5,513 bases of DNA from Victivallaceae bacterium (GTDB lineage Bacteria; Verrucomicrobiota; Lentisphaeria; Victivallales; Victivallaceae), in NCBI GenBank assembly GCA_028717165.1, contig JAQUOK010000256.1, forward strand, positions 1 through 5,513, given 5' to 3'. The notes under the pieces are model-generated. The model searched no databases, had not been told where the DNA came from, and worked only from the letters and a program-made list of their open reading frames with translations. A program made the position numbers and the translations under genes. Below are positions 1 to 4,014 of this stretch, one piece after another; position 1 is the first letter of the stretch; each line of letters begins with the position of its first letter.

Positions 1-724
1 CCAGAACTATTCCTTTATTACATAACTGCCGGATTGCTGCCATATTATGGCTGACGAAGAGGACGGTACGGCCTTCTTTGCTGACGTCTTCCATTTTACC
101 GAGACATTTCTTTTGGAATTGGGCGTCGCCGACCGCCAAAACCTCGTCTACCAGCAGAATCTCCGGTTCCAGGTGCGCCGCCACCGCAAACGCCAGTCTT
201 ACATACATCCCGCTTGAATAATGTTTTACCGGCGTATCCAGAAATTTTTCCACTTCCGCAAAGGCTACTATCTCGTCAAATTTCTTTTTGATTTCCGCCC
301 GGGTCATACCTAAAATCGCCCCGTTTAAATAAATGTTTTCCCGGCCCGTAAGCTCCGGATGAAAACCGGTACCGACTTCCAATAAGCTCGCCACCCTGCC
401 TTTCATTCCGATTTTCCCGCTCGTCGGTTCCGTTATCCGACTCAATATCTTCAGCAATGTCGATTTCCCCGCTCCGTTACGCCCGATAATTCCCACCCGG
501 TCGCCCTGTTCTATTTTGAAATTTATGTCCTTCAATGCCCAGAATTCTTCCAGGTCGGTGTTTTCACGGTTAGGGGTCAAGGGGTGTCGCAAGCGCTGGT
601 AAACTCCGCGCGCATGATGCATCAGGCTTTCACGCAGCGAATAATAATGATATGCCCGGTTCGCCGCCTTATCATGTCCGATAATGTATTTTTTACTCAA
701 GTTTTCGACTTTGAAGATACTCAT
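1..724 (-). CDS. wzt: Polysaccharide ABC transporter ATP-binding protein, Wzt/TagH type (3' end cut by window)
   Basis: This is the nucleotide-binding subunit of an ABC exporter that moves a lipid-linked surface polysaccharide (O-antigen, capsule or teichoic-acid type) across the inner membrane, powered by ATP. The 241 visible residues contain Walker A GRNGAGKS (81-88), the LLEVGTGFHPELTGRENI stretch typical of this subfamily (114-131), the degenerate signature YSSGM (169-173), Walker B ILLVDE (189-194), a D-loop and the switch histidine H226. The inserted region around residues 17-60, before Walker A, is also usual for Wzt/TagH. The frame runs off the left edge shortly after the H-loop, so I cannot tell whether a C-terminal carbohydrate-binding domain follows. 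The ATG at 724 is preceded by AAAAAAGG about five bases upstream, and that purine tract is the edge of repeat copy 1. Its partner permease lies at 2090-2914, separated by two accessory cassettes. The family assignment is secure; the exported polymer is unknown. Confidence 0.93.
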   Translation of the reverse strand, partial: MSIFKVENLSKKYIIGHDKAANRAYHYYSLRESLMHHARGVYQRLRHPLTPNRENTDLEEFWALKDINFKIEQGDRVGIIGRNGAGKSTLLKILSRITEPTSGKIGMKGRVASLLEVGTGFHPELTGRENIYLNGAILGMTRAEIKKKFDEIVAFAEVEKFLDTPVKHYSSGMYVRLAFAVAAHLEPEILLVDEVLAVGDAQFQKKCLGKMEDVSKEGRTVLFVSHNMAAIRQLCNKGIVL

Positions 725-728
725 AAAT

Positions 729-837
729 ACCTTTTTTAACCACTGATCTTCACTAATCTTACACTTATTTTTTTGCGGCAGAGCCGCAAAAGAAAAAACT
801 CTTAATTAGTGTTCCATTAGTGTTTATCAGTGGTTAA
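729..837. repeat. Palindromic intergenic repeat, copy 1
   Basis: This imperfect palindrome lies between the GxxExxY gene and the ATPase gene. Its ends are a perfect 12-bp inverted repeat, TTAACCACTGAT (736-747) and ATCAGTGGTTAA (826-837). Each arm carries three heptamers: CACTGAT (741), CACTAAT (751) and CACTTAT (762), mirrored by ATTAGTG (805), ATTAGTG (816) and ATCAGTG (826). The spacings are 10 and 11 bp on one side and 11 and 10 bp on the other. The centre is a perfect 9-bp stem, arms TTTTGCGGC (771-779) and GCCGCAAAA (783-791) around an AGA loop. Positions 729-834 are identical to 1213-1318. The TTA at 834-836 is the stop codon of the GxxExxY gene, and the other end supplies the purine tract that serves as ribosome binding site for the ATPase gene. 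Confidence 0.95.
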
Positions 838-1199
838 ATTATAAAACGCTCCCAGTCCAGTTGTTCAGATTTTCCAAAATTTATCAAATACCCGACTTTT
901 GTGTTTGTTATTCTCATATAATTCATAAGTTGAGCCCTATGTTCATCATTAAGTTCCTTTACCGCCTTCAATTCCGCTATAATACCGTTGTACACAAATA
1001 GATCAGGAATATAAACCTTATCTAATTTCCTTTGCTTATAATAAACCTTCAATTCCCTTTTTGAATCAAACGGAATATTTCTGGTTTCAAGTTCAAACTC
1101 CAACGCCTGCTGATATATTTCCTCAAGTAACCCAAAACCCAGTTCATTATAGACCTCAAAAGCCGCCCCGATTAATTCGTATCCTTCCTGTTTCAGCAT
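834..1199 (-). CDS. GxxExxY protein, PD-(D/E)XK nuclease-like (PF13366/TIGR04256 type)
   Basis: This 121-residue protein matches the GxxExxY family, which is placed in the PD-(D/E)XK nuclease superfamily; its biological role is not established. The name-giving motif is G23-L-L-E26-E-I-Y29. The nuclease-like core follows as D66 in YIPDLF and E76-L-K78 in IIAELKAV, separated by a short strand-turn-strand. H87-R-A-Q90-L-M-N-Y is the usual downstream helix. All expected acidic and lysine positions are present, so the fold looks intact, and the length is normal for the family. The ATG at 1199 has a Shine-Dalgarno-like GGAAA seven to eight bases upstream. The TAA stop lies inside repeat copy 1, and copy 2 begins 13 bases upstream of the start, so the gene is packed between two identical direct repeats. 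It runs in the same direction as the surrounding transport operon but has no evident link to export. Family confidence is high; nuclease activity is only inferred. Confidence 0.9.
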   Translation of the reverse strand: MLKQEGYELIGAAFEVYNELGFGLLEEIYQQALEFELETRNIPFDSKRELKVYYKQRKLDKVYIPDLFVYNGIIAELKAVKELNDEHRAQLMNYMRITNTKVGYLINFGKSEQLDWERFII

Positions 1200-1212
1200 A
1201 ATAGTTTCCAGG

Positions 1213-1318
1213 ACCTTTTTTAACCACTGATCTTCACTAATCTTACACTTATTTTTTTGCGGCAGAGCCGCAAAAGAAAAAACTCTTAATTAGTGTTCCA
1301 TTAGTGTTTATCAGTGGT
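1213..1318. repeat. Palindromic intergenic repeat, copy 2
   Basis: This copy lies between the nucleotidyltransferase and GxxExxY genes and is identical base for base to 729-834 of copy 1. It has the same phased heptamers, the CCACTGAT/ATCAGTGG ends and the same central 9-bp stem with an AGA loop. Its right end continues GGTGC instead of GGTTAA, so the perfect terminal inverted repeat is 8 bp here rather than 12. It ends six bases from the nucleotidyltransferase stop codon. A further half-arm (CACTGAT at 1326, CACTAAG at 1336) follows directly and runs into that gene's 3' end. Confidence 0.95.
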
Positions 1319-1324
1319 GCTTGA

Positions 1325-1786
1325 TCACTGATTTTCACTAAGTTTTTCCAATTCTTCAATATCGGCCAGGTCTTTCCTGCGCCCCGCAGCTTTTTTACAT
1401 GCGATCAAATCAGCTTTGGATATATATAAAACATTGAATTTTCCCAACTGCCCCGGCTTTGCGTTTTCAAAAATCTTTTTCGTTGACACCCGGCTTACCG
1501 AAGTAAGCAAATCAATCTGATTGGGTTGCGCTCCCAAAGTAACCGCGGTTCCCGCCTTTACAAAAAGATCCTTGGTAATTCCGCTTTTCCCAAACCCGAA
1601 TTCATTCAACGCTTTCATTATTTTTTCAGCATTTGCCTTGGCGGGATAAATCAACAAGTCAAAATCCATTGTCAATCGGGGATACCCGTAAAAACCTACC
1701 GCATGTCCGCCGCAAACAAGAAATTTCACCTCATGTTTTTGCAACAGAGCCAGAAAATCTTCAAAATCCTTACTCAAAGTATTCAT
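1325..1786 (-). CDS. Nucleotidyltransferase-fold protein (DUF6036/AbiEii-like)
   Basis: This 153-residue protein has the nucleotidyltransferase fold of the DUF6036/AbiEii-like group, whose members often act as the toxin half of toxin-antitoxin or phage-defence pairs. The active-site motif is VCGGHAVGFYG (24-34) followed by P36-R-L-T-M-D41-F-D43. D92 in NQIDLL is the likely third metal-binding carboxylate. The C-terminal SKADLIACK (123-131) and RRKDLADIEEL (136-146) match the nucleotide-contacting helices seen in related enzymes. All catalytic residues are present, so it is probably active, but the substrate is unknown. The ATG overlaps the TGA of the small upstream gene in an ATGA arrangement, which implies translational coupling and a functional pair. 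No separate ribosome binding site is needed. The last four codons and the stop lie in a half-copy of the neighbouring repeat. The fold is confident; a toxin role is inferred from gene pairing. Confidence 0.85.
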   Translation of the reverse strand: MNTLSKDFEDFLALLQKHEVKFLVCGGHAVGFYGYPRLTMDFDLLIYPAKANAEKIMKALNEFGFGKSGITKDLFVKAGTAVTLGAQPNQIDLLTSVSRVSTKKIFENAKPGQLGKFNVLYISKADLIACKKAAGRRKDLADIEELEKLSENQ

Positions 1787-1968
1787 TTATAATGTACCTT
1801 TTTCACCTTCACAATCCTTTTTATTTCAGGATTCAGGTCCCACCGGCAAAACCGACTCTGCATTTCCAGCATCATATTGACGCGGGCATCAGGCGACATA
1901 TTCCGGATATCGTCCCGGCGAAAATTATCCTGATCTTCAACTTTTCCGATCCTGACCGTTTTTTCCAT
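1783..1968 (-). CDS. Small conserved partner protein of the nucleotidyltransferase
   Basis: This protein has 61 residues if started at the ATG at 1968. That start is preferred because GGAAA lies seven to eight bases upstream. An in-frame GTG at 1995 would add nine residues (VKKVLENI...), but it lies within repeat copy 3 and has no ribosome binding site. The layout resembles small proteins that precede AbiEii/DUF6036 nucleotidyltransferases: an N-terminal acidic stretch (KVEDQDNFRRDDIRNM), then SPDARVNMMLEMQ, equivalent to the 'TPxERLxxLxxL' helix, and a C-terminal RIVKVKKV strand. It is charged and has no signal peptide or membrane segment. It shares an ATGA overlap with the nucleotidyltransferase. 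By analogy it may be an antitoxin or specificity partner, but this is inference from position and weak similarity recalled from memory. Confidence 0.72.
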   Translation of the reverse strand: MEKTVRIGKVEDQDNFRRDDIRNMSPDARVNMMLEMQSRFCRWDLNPEIKRIVKVKKVHYK

Positions 1969-1981
1969 AATGTTTTCCAGA

Positions 1982-2085
1982 ACCTTTTTAACCACTGATC
2001 TTCACTGATCTTACACTTATTTTATTGCGGCAGAGCCGTAAAAGAAAAACTCTTAATTAGTGTTCCATTAGTGTTTATCAGTGGT
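1982..2085. repeat. Palindromic intergenic repeat, copy 3 (diverged)
   Basis: This is the third copy, between the permease and the small-protein gene. Over the ~99-bp core it differs from copies 1 and 2 by three substitutions: CACTAAT to CACTGAT near 2007, a T to A in the T-run near 2024, and GCCGC to GCCGT at 2039. It also has one A missing after the hairpin and one T missing from the outer T-run. The outer ends (CCACTGAT, 1992-1999; ATCAGTGG, 2077-2084) and the mirrored heptamers are kept. It ends four bases from the permease stop codon. The GCCGT change breaks one base pair of the central stem. Confidence 0.93.
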
Positions 2086-2089
2086 GTCT

Positions 2090-2914
2090 TTATATAAAAT
2101 CCGCGAATTCGCGTTCGACTTTCCTGAAAAAGTAAAAACCGCTGATAAATAAAAATACTGTTATTCCTATCGACAAAATAAACCCGGGCAGGTAAATATT
2201 GCTTTGAGCGCCGATAATCGCCCAGCGAAAACCGTCTATAACTCCGACCATCGGATTCAAGGAATAAAGCAGTCGCCATTTTTCCGGGATGACGGCACTG
2301 CTGAAGCCTACCGGAGAAATATACAGGCCGAACTGCACCATAAACGGGGTCACATACTTGAAATCGCGGTATTTAACATTCAAGGCGGATATCCAGTAGA
2401 CTATTCCCAATGCCGCAATACACGCCAGCAGCAGAAATCCCGGAATAAATACGGTTTTCCAGCTCGGCAAAAACTGATACCAGACTACTAATCCGGCAAA
2501 AATAACTACCGAGATAAAAAAATCAATCAAGCTTACGATCAGGGAAGTCGAAGGTATAACTATACGCGGAAAATAAACTTTTGATACCAGCGTACTGTTA
2601 TTAATTAAGGAATTGCCGCCTTCCGAAACGGTATTGGCGAAAAACTGCCATGGCAGCATGGCGGCGTACACCAGAACGGCGTAAGGCACTCCGCTGTCCG
2701 GAAGTTTGGCAATCTTTCCAAATACGATCGTAAATACTACCATGGTCAGCAATGGCCGGATTACGCTCCACGCCACCCCGATGATAGTCTGTTTGTAACG
2801 AATTAGAATATCCCGCCAGGCCAGAAACAAAAACAGTTCACGATACACCCAGAGATCTTTTAAATATCTCGTATGTAATTTCCCTGCTTCAATTGTCAAT
2901 TCATATTCTTTCAT
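2090..2914 (-). CDS. wzm: Polysaccharide ABC transporter permease, ABC-2 family (Wzm/TagG type)
   Basis: This is the inner-membrane permease that, as a homodimer with two ATPase subunits, exports an undecaprenyl-linked polysaccharide. Its 274 residues are normal for the family. The cytoplasmic entry region YRELFLFLAWRDILIRYKQT (24-43) and IIGVAWSVIRPL (44-55) are the family's hallmark N-terminus. About six hydrophobic segments follow, near residues 45-65, 77-95, 122-146, 154-176, 186-206 and 240-262. LNPMVGVIDGFRWAIIG (219-235) is the conserved C-terminal motif. The ATG at 2914 has AGG six bases upstream. The gene follows the regulator at 3098-3736 in the same direction. Its stop is four bases from repeat copy 3. 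Its cognate ATPase (1-724) is displaced by about 1.37 kb of repeat-bounded accessory genes. The C-terminus looks complete, so the insertion appears to have spared the coding sequence. Confidence 0.93.
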   Translation of the reverse strand: MKEYELTIEAGKLHTRYLKDLWVYRELFLFLAWRDILIRYKQTIIGVAWSVIRPLLTMVVFTIVFGKIAKLPDSGVPYAVLVYAAMLPWQFFANTVSEGGNSLINNSTLVSKVYFPRIVIPSTSLIVSLIDFFISVVIFAGLVVWYQFLPSWKTVFIPGFLLLACIAALGIVYWISALNVKYRDFKYVTPFMVQFGLYISPVGFSSAVIPEKWRLLYSLNPMVGVIDGFRWAIIGAQSNIYLPGFILSIGITVFLFISGFYFFRKVEREFADFI

Positions 2915-3092
2915 ATTTACCTGTCAGCAGTGTTTTTTCACTCCCGGTTCCCATTTTTTTCCCCTGGCCGGACGATGAAACCGGGTAGGAAACGGCGGCT
3001 TCAACCGTGCGGCTGGCTCCGATAGGCAGCTTCGGACAATTCTTTCTTGTATTGCTTAGCGTTACAAGTGGTACTTCCGTATGCTTACTCAT
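2901..3092 (-). CDS. Doubtful small ORF (63 codons) between regulator and permease
   Basis: I do not recognise this product. The reading frame starts at an ATG five bases after the regulator's stop and ends 14 bases inside the permease gene, a spacing compatible with an operon member. AGGGA lies about 13 bases upstream, further than ideal. The product is rich in Ser, Thr, Gly and Lys, with no clear hydrophobic core, signal peptide or domain. It may simply be an untranslated spacer that happens to be open. If it is not coding, 2915-3097 is a 183-base intergenic stretch. That stretch contains a short inverted repeat, CCCGGTT (2943-2949) and AACCGGG (2979-2985), and no U-tract terminator. Confidence 0.25.
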   Translation of the reverse strand: MSKHTEVPLVTLSNTRKNCPKLPIGASRTVEAAVSYPVSSSGQGKKMGTGSEKTLLTGKYERI

Positions 3093-3097
3093 TTAAT

Positions 3098-3736
3098 TTA
3101 TTTTCCCTGATGATTTTCCAGATTTTCTTCGAAAACATTATATACCGGGACGTCCGTTTTTATTGTTGTCGGTCTGAAGTTTTCATCCATTGGTTTTTGT
3201 GGATCATAAATGCAGACAATTACCGCCTGTGCCTTTGAATACTCCAGCTCGCTTATTTTTTTTACTTTATGATAGAGAAATTTTTCCACTTTTTCATCAA
3301 AAACGTCCGTTAATTCAAGATTCCACTCTTTTATACCAAGATAGACTACTTCCGCTAAATCACCAGCTCCTATAATAGCTACCCGTTTGACGCCTGACTC
3401 CGCTAAATGGCGGCATAATTGCGAACTCTTTTTCCGCGCATCCTTATAAAACTCCAGAGAAAATTGAAGAAACTCGTAAGTTAAACGTATTTTTTCAGAA
3501 ATTCCTTCAGGCGTTAAAAAATAATCCCAGCGTCGGGAATGAACCTTTTTTACATGCAGACAGCCCCGGTCAACCATTTTCCGTAAAAGTTCATGCGCCA
3601 ACTTTACGCTGCAGCCAAGCTTTCTGGCCAAAATACGATTGGTCAATAATGGCGTAGATTCTACATGCTTAAGTATTTTGAATTCATTAAGATTGTTATT
3701 TATTGATAAAGAACTCTTTCTTGATGTTTCCCGCAT
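3098..3736 (-). CDS. Winged-helix regulator with C-terminal Rossmann-like domain (EPS-associated MarR-like)
   Basis: This is a putative transcription regulator of the export/polysaccharide operon. The numbering here counts from an upstream TTG at 3763. Residues about 25-96 form a winged helix: LTNRILARKLGCSVKLAHELLRKMVDRG (40-67) is the helix-turn-helix and VKKVHSRRWDYFLTPEGISEK (71-91) is the wing and following helix. LTPEGISEKIRLTYEFLQ resembles the EPS-associated MarR-like family (TIGR04176). A helical linker leads to a Rossmann-like half with VAIIGAGDLAEVV (128-140, a GxGxxxE nucleotide-binding loop), DVFDEK (153-158), and QAVIVCIYDP (180-189). This second half may sense a nucleotide or nucleotide-sugar. 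I prefer the ATG at 3736 (212 aa): AAGGA lies upstream, though spaced about 14 bases, whereas the TTG would leave only about an 11-base leader and has no ribosome binding site. It is first in the minus-strand operon. Domain architecture is confident; ligand and targets are unknown. Confidence 0.8.
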   Translation of the reverse strand: MRETSRKSSLSINNNLNEFKILKHVESTPLLTNRILARKLGCSVKLAHELLRKMVDRGCLHVKKVHSRRWDYFLTPEGISEKIRLTYEFLQFSLEFYKDARKKSSQLCRHLAESGVKRVAIIGAGDLAEVVYLGIKEWNLELTDVFDEKVEKFLYHKVKKISELEYSKAQAVIVCIYDPQKPMDENFRPTTIKTDVPVYNVFEENLENHQGK

Positions 3737-3780
3737 ACTTGAATAAATATCCTTAATAATCAATAACGTTACTTTTAGAA

Positions 3781-3808
3781 ACTATATCTTTATTTTATGA
3801 TTTGTCAA
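3781..3808 (-). promoter_or_regulatory. Sigma-70-like promoter for the regulator/exporter operon
   Basis: Read on the minus strand, there is a perfect -35 box TTGACA (3803-3808), a 16-bp AT-rich spacer and a -10 box TATAGT (3781-3786, five of six consensus bases). The predicted transcript start is near 3774, giving about 38 nt of leader before the ATG at 3736. No intrinsic terminator is seen between here and the left edge, so the whole minus-strand block could be one transcript. Confidence 0.65.
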
Positions 3809-3848
3809 GTTAAATCAGTTTATTTTCAGATATTTTTTGATAAACATC

Positions 3849-3896
3849 CGGTTCCGAATGAATGCCAGTTATTCTCAGAACATTCATTCGGAATCG
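3849..3896. promoter_or_regulatory. Long inverted repeat, candidate operator
   Basis: TTCCGAATGAATG (3852-3864) and CATTCATTCGGAA (3881-3893) form a perfect 13-bp inverted repeat with a 16-base spacer. The stem extends to 16 positions (3849-3864 with 3881-3896) if one G-T pair is allowed. Neither side is followed by a T-run, so it does not look like an intrinsic terminator. It lies between the two divergent promoters, about 40 bp upstream of the exporter operon's -35 box. It could be the binding site of the winged-helix regulator or of a leucine-pathway regulator. Confidence 0.6.
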
Positions 3897-4014
3897 TTAC
3901 GACGCGGAAAAGTATTGCGGATATTTATTATAAAAACCTTTATTTTTTCAAGTTTCATGGTATATTTTGAGTTTTGCCTGAAAAGTTAAAATTTTTACGG
4001 AGACTGAATGACAA

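Larger units (their letters stand above)
3764..4014. other. Divergent intergenic region between the exporter operon and leuC
   Basis: This 251-base AT-rich gap separates the two divergent transcription units. It contains the minus-strand promoter and the large inverted repeat, both listed separately. For the plus strand I see only a weak candidate promoter, TTTATT (3939-3944), 16 bp, then TATATT (3961-3966). I see no T-box, tRNA-like structure or leucine-rich leader peptide. Closer to leuC, GGAG (3999-4002) is the ribosome binding site. Confidence 0.6.

Noticed and set aside
771..791. Rho-independent terminator
   Set aside because: The GC stem has T before and A after it on the plus strand, and the minus strand likewise lacks a 3' T-run.
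1526..1998. Plus-strand reading frames overlapping the nucleotidyltransferase and small-protein genes
   Set aside because: They show no domain motifs and lie opposite genes with clear family motifs, so they are chance antisense frames.
729..2085. CRISPR array
   Set aside because: There are only three repeats of ~100 bp with gene-sized, unequal spacers (about 380 and 660 bp) and no cas genes.
729..2085. Classical integron with attC sites
   Set aside because: The cassette-like packing is suggestive, but I see no GTTRRRY core sites, no attI and no tyrosine-recombinase gene in the window.
736..2085. Insertion sequence with terminal inverted repeats
   Set aside because: The ATCAGTGG ends belong to each ~100-bp palindrome itself. 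No transposase is encoded and no clear target-site duplication is shared by the three copies. A MITE origin remains possible but unproven.
2915..3100. JUMPstart/ops element of polysaccharide operons
   Set aside because: No GGCGGTAG-type ops sequence is present upstream of the permease or the regulator.
3897..4014. T-box or leucine leader peptide upstream of leuC
   Set aside because: There is no T-box consensus, no run of leucine codons and no terminator/antiterminator pair in the short leader.
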